Shown here piece by piece: positions 17,450 through 27,200 of a stretch of DNA of 64,000 nucleotides. This DNA is from Janthinobacterium sp. LM6 (GTDB lineage: Bacteria > Pseudomonadota > Gammaproteobacteria > Burkholderiales > Burkholderiaceae_D). Both the position numbers and the translations under genes were made by a program. Under the pieces are notes generated by a model. It had not been told where the DNA came from. It saw only the letters and a program-made list of their open reading frames with translations, and did not search any database. Each line of letters starts with the position of its first letter. Within the stretch, counting starts at the first letter, position 1. Where the stretch lies: the NCBI RefSeq assembly GCF_002002885.1, contig NZ_CP019510.1, positions 310,001-374,000 of the forward strand, written 5' to 3'.

Positions 17450-18334
17450 ATGGGTCATCTCTTGATGCATCCCGCTCAGCCCAGGGCCGCTGGCAATATC
17501 ACGCACGCCTATTCCCTGGAAGTCAGCGCGAAGGACATGCCTGCGTTGAGCGCGGCGGCGCCGCGGATAGCGCCCGCGTCCACCATTGCCATTCCCTACC
17601 TGCCGCGCGAGGACAACGCCGCGCGGCTGGCCGCGGCCCGCATCGTGCGCACCCTCGGCTTTGAGCCCATGCCGCACTTGTCCGCACGCCGGATTGCCTC
17701 GTTCGCCGAGTTTGAGTCCTTCATCCGGCGCGCGGTCGCCGAAGCGGGCGTCGAGCGCTGCTTCGTGATCGCTGGCGATCCATCCACTGCGATGGGGCCG
17801 TTTTCCGACAGTGCCGCGCTGATCGACACAGGCGTGTTCGAGCGCGCGGGCATGCAGGTGATCGGCGTGGGTGGTCATCCGGAAGGCCATCCGGTCATGA
17901 GCAAGGCAGAGCAGTGGGATGTGCTCGAACGCAAGTGCCGCAGCATCGAGCAGCGCGGCATGACGCCCTTGATCGTCACGCAGTTTGCGTTTGATGCCGA
18001 CATCGTGTTGACGTGGCTCAAAGCGCTGCGCGAGCGCGGCATTGACCATCCCGTGCGCGTGGGCGTGCCGGGTCCCGCGAGCATCGCAGTGCTGGCCCGC
18101 TATGCCGCATTGTGCGGCGTCAGCGCCTGCGCATCGATGTGGTCCAAGTACGGCGTGTCCATCGGCAAGCTGTTCGGCACGGCGGGGCCGGATCTGTTTG
18201 TCGAGCGCCTGACCGCCGGCCTGACAGCAGCCCACGGCAAGGTCAGCCTGCATTTCTTTCCCTTCGGCGGCATCGCACAATCCGTGAAGTGGATAGAGCA
18301 GTACCGTTTCCGCACCGCCCCGGCCCCTGGCTGA
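17450..18334 (+). CDS. Methylenetetrahydrofolate reductase-like (MetF-fold) protein
   Basis: The protein has 294 residues and begins 13 bp after metR on the same strand. It is distant from MetF, but the three active-site residues of E. coli MetF have plausible counterparts: Glu24 (Y-S-L-E-V-S for F-E-F-F-P), Asp110 (I-A-G-D-P for L-R-G-D) and Gln178 (V-T-Q-F-A-F-D-A for Q-F-F-F-D). G-I-D-H-P-V-R-V-G-V-P-G-P fits the MetF G-I-x-P loop. It probably binds FAD and a folate in a TIM barrel. Its pairing with a supposedly folate-independent synthase is notable. ATG 17450 and ATG 17465 are both possible starts. Confidence 0.75.
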   Translation: MGHLLMHPAQPRAAGNITHAYSLEVSAKDMPALSAAAPRIAPASTIAIPYLPREDNAARLAAARIVRTLGFEPMPHLSARRIASFAEFESFIRRAVAEAGVERCFVIAGDPSTAMGPFSDSAALIDTGVFERAGMQVIGVGGHPEGHPVMSKAEQWDVLERKCRSIEQRGMTPLIVTQFAFDADIVLTWLKALRERGIDHPVRVGVPGPASIAVLARYAALCGVSACASMWSKYGVSIGKLFGTAGPDLFVERLTAGLTAAHGKVSLHFFPFGGIAQSVKWIEQYRFRTAPAPG

Positions 18335-18388
18335 CGAGCGCCTCGCCGGCGGCAGCGCGCCGCCAGCAACAGACGCCATCCAGCCGGC

Positions 18389-20218
18389 TTACTCCACCGT
18401 CACCGACTTCGCCAGATTCCTTGGCTTGTCCACATCCGTGCCGCGCGCCAATGCCGTGTGATACGCGAGCAATTGCAGCGCGACCACGTGCAGGATCGGC
18501 GACAGGTCGCCGTAGTGCTCGGGCAGGCGGATGACGTGCAGGCCTTCGCCGGAGCTGATGCGCGAGTCGACGTCGGCGAAGACGTACAGCTGGCCGCCGC
18601 GGGCGCGCACTTCCTGCATGTTCGATTTCAGCTTTTCGATCAGGGCGTCGTTCGGCGCGATGGTAACGACCGGCATTTCATTCGTCACCAGGGCCAGCGG
18701 GCCGTGCTTCAGTTCGCCGGCCGGGTACGCTTCGGCGTGGATGTACGAGATTTCCTTCAGTTTTAATGCGCCTTCCAGGGCGATCGGGTAGTGCATGCCG
18801 CGGCCCAGGAAGAGGGCGTTTTCCTTACGGGCGAATTCTTCGGACCAGGCGATGATCTGCGGTTCCAGCGCCAGCACGGAAGCGATGGCGACGGGCAGGT
18901 GGCGCATGGCTTTCAGGTGCGCCGCTTCCTGTTCTTCGCTCAAGCGGCCATTGACTTGCGCCAGGCACAGGGTCAGCAGGAACAGGCCCGCCAGCTGCGT
19001 CGTAAACGCCTTGGTCGACGCCACGCCCACTTCCACGCCGGCGCGCGTGATGTAGGCCAAGGCGCATTCGCGCACCATGGCGCTGGTGGCCACGTTGCAA
19101 ATGGTCAAGGTGTGCTGCATGCCCAGGCTGCGCGCATGTTTCAGGGCGGCCAGGGTGTCGGCCGTTTCGCCGCTTTGCGAAATCGTCACCACCAGCGTGT
19201 TCGGATGCGGCACGCTGTCGCGGTAGCGGTATTCGCTGGCCACTTCCACGCTGACGGGCACCTTGGCAATCGCTTCGATCCAGTACTTGGCCGTCATGCC
19301 CGCATACGAGCTGGTGCCGCAGGCGAGGATCAGCACGCGGTCGATCTGCTTGAAGATTTTATACGCGTCGTCGCCGAACAGTTCCGGCATGATGCCCGTC
19401 ACGCCTTCGAGCGTGTCGCCGATGGCGCGCGGCTGTTCGAAGATTTCCTTCTGCATGTAGTGGCGGTACGGGCCCAGCTCGGCCGCGCCCGTGTGGGCGT
19501 GCACGGTTTTCACTTCGCGCTCGACCGGCTTGCCATCCACGTCGACGATCCAGCAGCGCGACAGTTGCAGGTCGACCACGTCGCCTTCTTCCAGGTAGAT
19601 GATCTGGTCCGTCGTGCCGGCCAGCGCCATGGCGTCGGAGGCAACAAAGTTTTCACCATTGCCCAGGCCGACGATCAGGGGCGAGCCCTGGCGCGCGGCG
19701 ACCACGCGGTGCGGTTCGTCGCGGCAGAAGACGGCGATCGCATACGCGCCGTCCAGGCGTTTGACGGCTTGCTGCACGGTTTCGAACAGGTCGCCGTTAT
19801 ACATGTGCTCGACCAGATGGGCGATCACTTCCGTGTCCGTCTGGCTCTGGAAAACGTAACCCAAGGCCGTCAGTTCGGCGCGCAGTTCGTCGTGGTTTTC
19901 GATGATGCCGTTATGCACCAGCGCCACGCGGGCGTTCTCTTCCGTTGGGGAAAAGTGCGGGTGGGCATTGAAGGAGACAGGGGCGCCATGCGTGGCCCAG
20001 CGCGTGTGGGCGATGCCCGTGAAACCGCTCAAGCCTTCTTCGGCGATCTGCTTTTCCAATTCCGCCACGCGCGAGGTGGAGCGCGAACGCTGCAAGCGGC
20101 CATCCGCATGCAGGGCGATGCCGCAGGAATCGTAGCCGCGGTATTCCAGGCGCTTCAAGCCTTCGAGCAGGATGGGAGTGATATTACGTTGCGCTACCGC
20201 GCCGACGATGCCGCACAT
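18389..20218 (-). CDS. glmS: Glutamine-fructose-6-phosphate aminotransferase
   Basis: The protein has 609 residues, the usual GlmS length. The N-terminal class II glutamine amidotransferase begins M-C-G-I-V-G-A-V with Cys2 as nucleophile after Met removal, and contains R-L-E-Y-R-G-Y-D-S. Two SIS sugar-isomerase domains follow (S-Q-S-G-E-T-A-D-T near 350), and the protein ends [13 protein letters not shown]. It makes glucosamine-6-phosphate from fructose-6-phosphate and glutamine, the first step toward UDP-GlcNAc. glmU is in the window but 11 kb away. An AT-rich 161-bp gap separates it from a divergent Lrp regulator. Confidence 0.97.
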   Translation of the reverse strand: MCGIVGAVAQRNITPILLEGLKRLEYRGYDSCGIALHADGRLQRSRSTSRVAELEKQIAEEGLSGFTGIAHTRWATHGAPVSFNAHPHFSPTEENARVALVHNGIIENHDELRAELTALGYVFQSQTDTEVIAHLVEHMYNGDLFETVQQAVKRLDGAYAIAVFCRDEPHRVVAARQGSPLIVGLGNGENFVASDAMALAGTTDQIIYLEEGDVVDLQLSRCWIVDVDGKPVEREVKTVHAHTGAAELGPYRHYMQKEIFEQPRAIGDTLEGVTGIMPELFGDDAYKIFKQIDRVLILACGTSSYAGMTAKYWIEAIAKVPVSVEVASEYRYRDSVPHPNTLVVTISQSGETADTLAALKHARSLGMQHTLTICNVATSAMVRECALAYITRAGVEVGVASTKAFTTQLAGLFLLTLCLAQVNGRLSEEQEAAHLKAMRHLPVAIASVLALEPQIIAWSEEFARKENALFLGRGMHYPIALEGALKLKEISYIHAEAYPAGELKHGPLALVTNEMPVVTIAPNDALIEKLKSNMQEVRARGGQLYVFADVDSRISSGEGLHVIRLPEHYGDLSPILHVVALQLLAYHTALARGTDVDKPRNLAKSVTVE

Positions 20219-20328
20219 GGAAACCTCTGTCTAAAATTTAATCAATGCAAGCATGCTAATGCAGAGTGAATGAAATATGCTTTCTAAATCTGTGTATTTT
20301 TGACTGAATATTTCACACTCATTTTGTG

Positions 20329-20345
20329 ATGAAATATTATTTCAT
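20329..20345. promoter_or_regulatory. Candidate Lrp-type operator
   Basis: ATGAAAT-ATT-ATTTCAT is a perfect 7-bp inverted repeat. Related half-sites (GAATATTTC at 20306-20314 and GAAATAT at 20272-20278) precede it, and a TATAAT -10 element follows at 20347-20352, 28 bp before the Lrp start codon. The arrangement suits autoregulation by the adjacent Lrp-family protein and possible influence on glmS. Confidence 0.5.
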
Positions 20346-20379
20346 TTATAATCGATTTATTTTCCAATTCATCAAAACC

Positions 20380-20853
20380 ATGAACGATAGCAACATTACC
20401 CTCGACGAGATCGATCGTCGCATCCTGAACGCCTTGCAAATTGATGCATCGCAAACCAACAGTGAGCTGGCGCAAGCGGTGCACGTTTCGGCGCCCACCT
20501 GTTTGCGGCGGGTCAAGCATTTGCGGGAAAGCGGCGTCATCGAACGGCAAGTGGCCATCGTCGCGCCGCAGCTGGTGGGGGCGCGCCTGACCGCCATCGT
20601 GGAAATCACGCTCGACGTGCAGGCGGCGGAGCGCATGGCGGAATTCGAGCAGCTCGTGGCGCAGGAAGCGGCCGTGCTGCAATGCTACCGCGTCTCGCCC
20701 GGCCCTGACTTCGTGCTGATGGTGCAGGTGGCCGACATGCCCGCGTATCACGCGCTGGCGCACCGCCTGTTTGCCGCGCACGCGAATGTGCGCAACGTCA
20801 AAAGCTATTTTTCCACGTTCCGCAGCAAATTCGAGACGCGCATCGCCGTGTGA
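20380..20853 (+). CDS. Lrp/AsnC family transcriptional regulator
   Basis: The protein has 157 residues, with ATG 20380 giving the standard family N-terminus. The DNA-binding domain (about 8-60) contains L-D-E-I-D-R-R-I-L-N-A-L-Q and V-S-A-P-T-C-L-R-R-V-K-H-L-R-E-S-G. The C-terminal RAM domain (about 75-150) contains C-Y-R-V-S-P-G-P-D-F-V-L-M-V-Q-V and ends with S-Y-F-S-T-F-R-S-K-F. It is an amino-acid-responsive regulator of the small single-domain type. No obvious target gene is adjacent on the same strand; glmS is divergent. Confidence 0.92.
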   Translation: MNDSNITLDEIDRRILNALQIDASQTNSELAQAVHVSAPTCLRRVKHLRESGVIERQVAIVAPQLVGARLTAIVEITLDVQAAERMAEFEQLVAQEAAVLQCYRVSPGPDFVLMVQVADMPAYHALAHRLFAAHANVRNVKSYFSTFRSKFETRIAV

Positions 20854-20867
20854 TTCTTTACTTTCAT

Positions 20868-21140
20868 TTATCCACCGTTTGCCCACCGCTTGCCCACACA
20901 CTTATACGGCGCTTTTCCACCGCTTATGCCGCACTTGCCCACAGGCTTATGCACAAGCATGACGCGGGCAAGCCATGGCAGCAGAGCAAGGGATGCGCGG
21001 GGAAGCAGCGCCAGGCGGCCCGCGACGGTACTGCACCGGCATGCAAAAAGTGTACAAGCTACTGCCAGGTCAACTTGTGCACCGGCAGCACACAGCTTGC
21101 CAACAAGTTAGCAGCCCACTTATCGACAGGCTTATCCACA
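20868..21140 (+). repeat. Gene-free stretch with degenerate DnaA-box-like 9-mers
   Basis: This 314-bp gap has no plausible gene. It holds a direct-orientation series of 9-mers related to TTATCCACA: TTATCCACC 20868, TTGCCCACC 20879, TTGCCCACA 20890, TTTTCCACC 20913, TTGCCCACA 20935, TTATGCACA 20947, TTATCGACA near 21119 and one perfect TTATCCACA at 21132-21140. The first three lie exactly 11 bp apart, about one helical turn. The role is unknown; DnaA titration is one possibility. Confidence 0.6.
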
Positions 21141-21167
21141 GCCTGTCCGCGGCGGCAGGCGGCAAAC

Positions 21168-21866
21168 TCAGGGGCGCACTTCCGCTTCGGCATAGAAGCG
21201 GTAGCCGGCGTTGCGGGCGGTATTGATGGGCAAGGCCAGGCCCGCCGCCTGTTCGGCCTTGCGGCGCAAGCGGCTGATCTGGGTGTCCAGGCGGCGCTGG
21301 TCGTAGCTGAGAAAATCCTCGCCCAGCGATTGCACGATCTGCTGGCGGCTGACGATGCGTTCCGGCTCGGCCATCAACACGTGCAGCACGGTGACGTCCT
21401 GTTGCGATAGCGCAATGGCGCCGCAGCCGGGCGGCAAGAGGCGGCGCGGTCCCAGTTCCAGCACCCAGGCCGTGGAAGGCGGCGGCGCGTCGGCAGGCGG
21501 CGCACCCAGGCGCCGGGCCAGCGCGCCCAGGGTGGCGGCCAGCTCATCGAGGTCGGCGCTCTTCGGCAGGTAGTAGTCGGCACCACCGCCCAGTCCGTTG
21601 ACCTTGTCCTGCGTGGCCCCGCGCGCCGTAAACACGACGATGCCGATGGGCTGCCCCTGCGCGCGCAAGGCGCGCACCAGCACCATGCCTTCGCCATCGG
21701 GCAAGCCCAGGTCGATGATGGCAATGCGGTGCACGGCCGGCGCGTAGCAGGCGTGGAAGGCGGCCAGGTCGGCCACGGCGCTGACGCGGTAGCCGCAATC
21801 GCCGAGGAACTCGGTCAACTCGTGGCGCAGCACGGCTTCGTCTTCAAGCAGGATGAGGTTCAACAT
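21168..21866 (-). CDS. Response regulator, OmpR-like winged-helix type
   Basis: The protein has 232 residues with start ATG 21866. The receiver domain (about 1-115) has the acidic pair E8/D9 (L-L-E-D-E), phospho-acceptor Asp52 (I-I-D-L-G-L-P-D) and the conserved Lys in Y-Y-L-P-K-S. The C-terminal winged helix (about 135-230) contains V-S-R-Q-Q-I-V-Q-S-L-G and R-R-L-D-T-Q-I-S-R-L-R-R-K and ends in the usual N-A-G-Y-R-F-Y. It is divergent from the histidine kinase gene with an 80-bp gap, and the two probably form a pair. The regulon is unknown. Confidence 0.92.
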   Translation of the reverse strand: MLNLILLEDEAVLRHELTEFLGDCGYRVSAVADLAAFHACYAPAVHRIAIIDLGLPDGEGMVLVRALRAQGQPIGIVVFTARGATQDKVNGLGGGADYYLPKSADLDELAATLGALARRLGAPPADAPPPSTAWVLELGPRRLLPPGCGAIALSQQDVTVLHVLMAEPERIVSRQQIVQSLGEDFLSYDQRRLDTQISRLRRKAEQAAGLALPINTARNAGYRFYAEAEVRP

Positions 21867-21946
21867 GGCGCAAGGATAACCGATCGCCGTGGGGCCGGGA
21901 AGTTGTCTTTTTGACTGCCACAATGGCCGTGGTAAGCTCCTGCGCC

Positions 21947-23953
21947 ATGAAAATCCTGCTCGCCCTTTGCCTGTTATTCACCGCCCTGTTCCCCCACGCC
22001 GCAGCTGCCGCGCCCGTGCCTGCGCCGCTGCTGCTGCCGGCCAGCGGGCAGCCCGTGTCCGCCAGCGGCCACCTGCAGATGCTGCGCGATGCCACGGGCC
22101 GGCTGGGGCCCGATGCGGCATTGGCGGCGCCAGGCTGGCGCACCTTGCCCGGCGCCGTCAGCGCCGGTTACACGCAGGATGCCGTCTGGCTGCGCCTGGA
22201 CGTGGCGCGCGCGGCAGGTTCCCCCGATGAATGGGTCGTGCGTTTCAGCAACGCCGTGCTCGACGACGTGCGGCTGTACCGCTGGGATGCCGCAGGCCAC
22301 TGGGTCTTGCAGGAAGCGGGCGCCGACGTGGCGCGCGGCAACTGGCCCATCGATGCGCGCCAGGTGGTGTTTCCGCTGCGCCTGCAAGCCGATACGCCGC
22401 AGCGCTGGCTGGTGCGCCTGCACAGCAAAAAGGCCATGTCGACGGAGCTGACCTTGCTGCCCAGCGATGCCTTCGACAACGCTTCGCGCCGCGAATACCT
22501 GTACTACGGCTTGCAGTTCGGCAGTTATTTACTCTTGATCCTGTTCCACATCTTTTTCTGGCGCATGACGCGCGAAGCCCACAGCGGCTGGTATCTGCTG
22601 TACGTGCTGACGAATGCCACGACGGAAGCGCTGACGATCGCCATTCCCCAGCAAATCTTCACCATGCCGAACTGGCTGTCCGATCCCATGCTGGGCGTAT
22701 CGATGGCGATGTCCATCGCCGTCGGCGCGCGTTTTTCCACATTGCAACTGGAACTGCCCGCCCTGTATCCCCGTTTCAGCCGCGTCGTGGTGGGCTTGAC
22801 GGCCGCTGCCGCGCTGTGCGGGGCGCTGCTGGTGCTGCACGGCGACTATGCCGCCGGCGTGCTCGTCGTGCAAATGACGGCCTTGCCATTGATCGTGCTG
22901 TTCATCGCCCTGGCCAGCTGGCTGGCGCTGCGCGGGCATCGTCCGGCGCACGCCTTCCTGTTTATCTTCGGCATCTTTTACGCGGGCGTGGTGATCAGTT
23001 TCCTGCGCAATATGGCCATCGTGCCGCCGAACTTCTGGACCAACCATGCGGCCACCCTGGGCGCCTTCGTGCACATGATGCTGATGAGCCTGCGCCTCAA
23101 CCGCCGCTACGCCGAATTGCGCCGCGCCAAGGACCGGGCGCAAGCGGAGGCCGTCAGCGCCGTGCGCGCCCTGAATGAACGCCTGGAAGAGCAGGTGGCG
23201 CTGCGCACCATGGCGCTGCGGCAGGAAATCGGCCGGCGCGCCGTGCTGGAGGGCGAATTGCGCGCCGCGCTGGAAGTGGAAACCCGCACCCGCGAAGAGC
23301 AGCAGGATTTCGTTGCCATGGTGTCGCATGAATTCCACACGCCCTTGGCCATCATCAATACCACGGCCCAGCAAATTGCCCGCAACACGGACGCGCCGCG
23401 GGAAAAAACCCTGCAGCGCTGCCAGAACCTGCGCGAAGCCAGCGGCCGCATGACGGCGCTGGTGGATGAATATCTGAGCGCCGACCGCATGGAAACGAGC
23501 GCGGCAACCTTCCGGCCCCTGCCATGCGACTTGCCCGCGCTGCTGACGGCCGTGCTGGCCGAATGGCCGCCCGGCCGCATCGAAGCCAGCGTGCAGGCGC
23601 TGCCCGCCAGCGCCGTGGTGGACGCCAGCCTGCTGCGCGTGGCCCTGCGCAACTTGCTCAGCAATGCAGACCGGCACGCGCCGCAAGCCCTGGCGATCCG
23701 CGTGCAGGCCGGCACGCTCGATGACGGCCGTGTGCAGATCGCCGTCAGCAACGAAGGCGAGCCGCTGCCCGCCGATGAAATCCCGCGCCTGTTCCAGAAA
23801 TACTTCCGTGGCCGCATCGCCCAGCACAAGCCCGGCGCCGGCCTGGGCCTGTACCTGGTGCAGCGCATCGCCGAATTGCACGGCGGCCAGGTAATACTGG
23901 CCAGCGCCGGCAACAACGGCACCATCAGCTTCGCCCTGCGCCTGCCCGTCTGA
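21947..23953 (+). CDS. Sensor histidine kinase with 7TMR-DISM sensor
   Basis: The protein has 668 residues. A signal peptide (about 1-22, ending A-A-A-A) is followed by a periplasmic 7TMR-DISMED2 beta-sandwich domain (about 35-170) and seven transmembrane segments (7TMR-DISM, about 185-385). A coiled coil (about 390-445) leads to HisKA with phospho-acceptor His461 (V-S-H-E-F-H-T-P-L). The HATPase has the N box N-L-L-S-N-A-D-R-H-A and the G box G-A-G-L-G-L-Y-L-V. DISMED2 modules are thought to bind carbohydrates or other small ligands. The cognate response regulator is divergent. Confidence 0.93.
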   Translation: MKILLALCLLFTALFPHAAAAAPVPAPLLLPASGQPVSASGHLQMLRDATGRLGPDAALAAPGWRTLPGAVSAGYTQDAVWLRLDVARAAGSPDEWVVRFSNAVLDDVRLYRWDAAGHWVLQEAGADVARGNWPIDARQVVFPLRLQADTPQRWLVRLHSKKAMSTELTLLPSDAFDNASRREYLYYGLQFGSYLLLILFHIFFWRMTREAHSGWYLLYVLTNATTEALTIAIPQQIFTMPNWLSDPMLGVSMAMSIAVGARFSTLQLELPALYPRFSRVVVGLTAAAALCGALLVLHGDYAAGVLVVQMTALPLIVLFIALASWLALRGHRPAHAFLFIFGIFYAGVVISFLRNMAIVPPNFWTNHAATLGAFVHMMLMSLRLNRRYAELRRAKDRAQAEAVSAVRALNERLEEQVALRTMALRQEIGRRAVLEGELRAALEVETRTREEQQDFVAMVSHEFHTPLAIINTTAQQIARNTDAPREKTLQRCQNLREASGRMTALVDEYLSADRMETSAATFRPLPCDLPALLTAVLAEWPPGRIEASVQALPASAVVDASLLRVALRNLLSNADRHAPQALAIRVQAGTLDDGRVQIAVSNEGEPLPADEIPRLFQKYFRGRIAQHKPGAGLGLYLVQRIAELHGGQVILASAGNNGTISFALRLPV

Positions 23954-23964
23954 CGACCGCGCGC

Positions 23965-23989
23965 ATTCCCGACTAAATCAGTCGGGAAT
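23965..23989 (+). terminator. Hairpin after the histidine kinase
   Basis: ATTCCCGACT-AAATC-AGTCGGGAAT is a perfect 10-bp stem with a 5-base loop, beginning 11 bp after the kinase stop. There is no T-run immediately after, so termination strength is uncertain. Confidence 0.6.
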
Positions 23990-24282
23990 CGCTCAGGTTT
24001 GCTCAATTTTAAATTTCCCCGTTCTGATATCTTTCCGCTCAGAAATTTTTGTAGCTTTTTATAACGTTTATATTTAAAAAAGCAACGAAAGCCGCAACGG
24101 ACGCCGTCCACGCACAGCACAGGGAAAACATGCACCGCAACCAACTCGCCAGCCACCTCACCGGCCCCTCCTTGTTCGCGCTGCTTTCCTGACCCGTTCT
24201 TCCCCCATTTCCCGCCCGCGCCAGCCCGGCCAGGTCCGCAGGCGCGCGGGCGTTTTCCCATTCATATCAACAAGGACATCGC
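23990..24282 (+). other. AT-rich leader region before tpsA
   Basis: The gene-free stretch before tpsA is AT-rich at 24000-24090, in sharp contrast to its surroundings, and probably contains the tpsA promoter; H-NS-like silencing is plausible for such tracts. A 20-codon reading frame (24130-24192) follows an AGGGA sequence and has start and stop codons, but no other evidence supports it as a gene. The real tpsA start has AAGGA 7 bp upstream. Confidence 0.4.
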
Positions 24283-27200
24283 ATGCACCGTCACGGATCG
24301 TTGAACCACATCTACCGCCTCGTCTGGAGCCACGTCTTGAACGCCTGGGTCGCCGTCGCGGAAACGTCGCGCGGGCGCGGCAAGGGCAGCCGCCGCAAAC
24401 TGGCCGCGGCAGCGGCCGCCATGACGGCGCTGGCGCTGGGAGGACCGGCGCAGGCCGCGCCCACGGGCGGGCAGGTGGTGAGCGGCACGGCCAGCATCAG
24501 CCAGCAGGGCGACAGCACCACGATCAGGCAATCGAGCCAGCAGGCCGCGCTGAACTGGAACAGTTTTAACGTGGGCGCCAAGGAAACCGTCAACTTCGTC
24601 CAGCCCTCGGCCAGCGCGCTGGCCGTCAACCGCATCTTCGACAGCAACGGCACGCAGATCCTCGGCAGAGTCAACGCGAATGGCCAGGTGTACCTGATCA
24701 ATCCGAACGGCGTGCTGTTCGGCCGCGGCGCACAAGTCAACGTGGGCGGCCTGGTGGCCTCGACGCTCGACGTCGACAGCGCCAGCCTGGGCGGTTCGAA
24801 ACACGCGTTCGGCGGCCAAGGCATTGGCAAGGTCGTCAACGAAGGCACGCTGCGCGCGGCCGATGGCGGCTATGTCGCCCTGCTGGGCCGGCAAGTGAGC
24901 AACCAGGGCGCCATCTCGGCCCGCCTGGGCACGGTCGCCCTGGGCGCCGGCAGCGCCGCCACCCTGAGCTTTGACGGCGCGCGCCTGCTGCAACTGCGCA
25001 TCGAGCAAAGCACCTTGAACAACCTGGCCGAGAACGGCGGCCTGATCCGCGCCGATGGCGGCCAGGTGCTGATGAGCGCAGGCGCCCGCGATTCGCTGCT
25101 GGCCAGCGTCGTCAACCACACGGGCGTCATCGAGGCGCGCAGCGTGGAACAGCGCGATGGCAGCATCATCTTGCTCGGCGGTATGACCGCCGGCACCACC
25201 CATGTGAGCGGCACCCTGGACGCCAGCGCCCCGAATGGCGGCAATGGCGGCTTCATCGAGACGAGCGCCGCTCACGTGAAGATCGGCAACGACGTGCGCA
25301 TCAGCACGGCCGCTGCCCAGGGCCGCGCCGGCACCTGGCTGATCGACCCCGTCGACTTCACCATCGCCGCCAGCGGCGGCGACATCAGCGGCGCCGCCCT
25401 GACGGCCAATTTGCGCAACGGCAATGTCGTGATCCAGAGCACGCAAGGCAGCCACGGCACGGCCGGCGACGTGCACGTCAACGACCAGGTCAGCTGGTCG
25501 GCCAATGAACTGACCTTGAATGCGCAGCGCAACATCAATATCAACGCCAACCTGAACGGTTCCGGCACGGCCAGCCTGGCGCTGGAATACGGCCAGGGCG
25601 CCGCCGCTGCCGGCAACACGGCCGTGTATCAGCTGGGCAACGGCGCGCAGGTGAGTTTGCCCGCCGGACAACACTTCAGCACCAAGCTGGGCGCCGATGG
25701 CGTGCGCACCGGCTACACGGTGATTACCCAGCTGGGCGCTTATCGCAGTGTCACGGGCACCGACTTGCAAGGCATTAACGGCAAGCCGAACGGCAATTTT
25801 GTGCTCGGCGCCGACATCGACGCCTCGGCCACCGCCTCGGCCGCCTGGAACCCCGACTGGTGGGACGCGGGCTTCGTGCCGCTGGGCAGGGATGCGGCCT
25901 TTGGCGGCATCTTCGACGGCCTCGGCCATTCCATCAATCAGCTCAGCATGATGTCCGGTTCCGGCGGCGGCAGCGGCTTGTTTTCCGTGACCACCAAGGA
26001 TGCCCTGATCCAGAACGTGGGCTTGAATGGCGGCCGCATCAAGACCCACTATTACGCCGGTGGGCTGGTGGGCGACAACAAGGGCACGATCAAGAATAGC
26101 TATGCGGCGCTCGACGTCATCGCCGATGGCTTCATCAGCGGCGGCCTGGTGGCGCGCAACAGCGGCACCATCGTCAACAGCTACGCCTCGGGCGCCGTCA
26201 GCAGCAATACCCAGAGCGGCGGCCTGGTCGGCATCAACCTGGGAACGATCAGCAACAGCTATGCCACGGGCAGCGTGGCGGGCAAGACCGAGATCGGCGG
26301 CCTGGTGGGCGCCAACTGGGGAGCGGGATCCGTCAATACCAGCTACGCGGCGGGGCGCCTGCTCATCGCCGACGGCGGCACCAACTTCGGCGGTTTGATC
26401 GGCAGCAACAACGCGCCCCAGCAAATCAGCAACAGCTTCTGGTCCATCGACGGTACGGGCCAGGCGACCTCCAAGGGCGGCACCGGCCTGACGGACACGC
26501 AGATGCGCACGGCCAGCAGTTTTACGGGATTCAATTTCACCACCACGCCTGGCGCGCAGGGCAATAACTGGGTGCTGGTCAACGTGGACGGCAACTTGAA
26601 TAATGCCGGCCATGGCGAAGGCGGCACCTATCCCATGCTGGCATCCGAGTATTCCACAACGATTTACAATGCGCACCAGCTGCAATTGATGTCCATGGCA
26701 CTCAATGGCAGCTATGTGCTGGGAGCCAACATCGATGCCAGCGCCACGGCGGGCGGCAAGGGCGTCTGGGGCAAGAATGGATTCATTCCTGTCGGTATGG
26801 CAAACGGCCTGAGCGGCGGCATAGAAAATATCTTCACCGGCAGCTTGAATGGCCAGAGCCATACCATCAGCGGACTGACCATCGCGTCCGACTTCGATAT
26901 CGTCGGCTTGTTCGGCTATGCGGATAGCTCCTCCGTCATCAGCAATATCGGCTTACTGGGCGGCAGCATCAGCGGCGTCATCCACGTCGGCGCCCTGGCG
27001 GGCTTCGGCAAGGGCCTCATTTCCAACAGCTACAGCAGCGCAACGGTCAATGGCCGCGAGTCTGTTGGCGGCTTGCTCGGCACGAACGACGGCAATATCA
27101 ACAACAGCTACGCCAGCGGCGCCGTCAGCGGCAGCACGTCCGTGGGCGGCCTGATCGGCCTCAACATGGGCAGTACCGTCGAGAACACGTATGCGACGGG

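Noticed and set aside
24130-24192. 20-codon reading frame upstream of tpsA as a leader peptide
   Set aside because: It has an AGGGA and start/stop codons, but no attenuator structure or biased residue content; a frame this short is expected by chance.
24262-26862. Long open frame of 866 codons on the minus strand opposite tpsA
   Set aside because: It is antisense to a clear TpsA domain structure, has A/R/H/Q-rich composition typical of shadow frames in GC-rich DNA, and has no recognisable motif.
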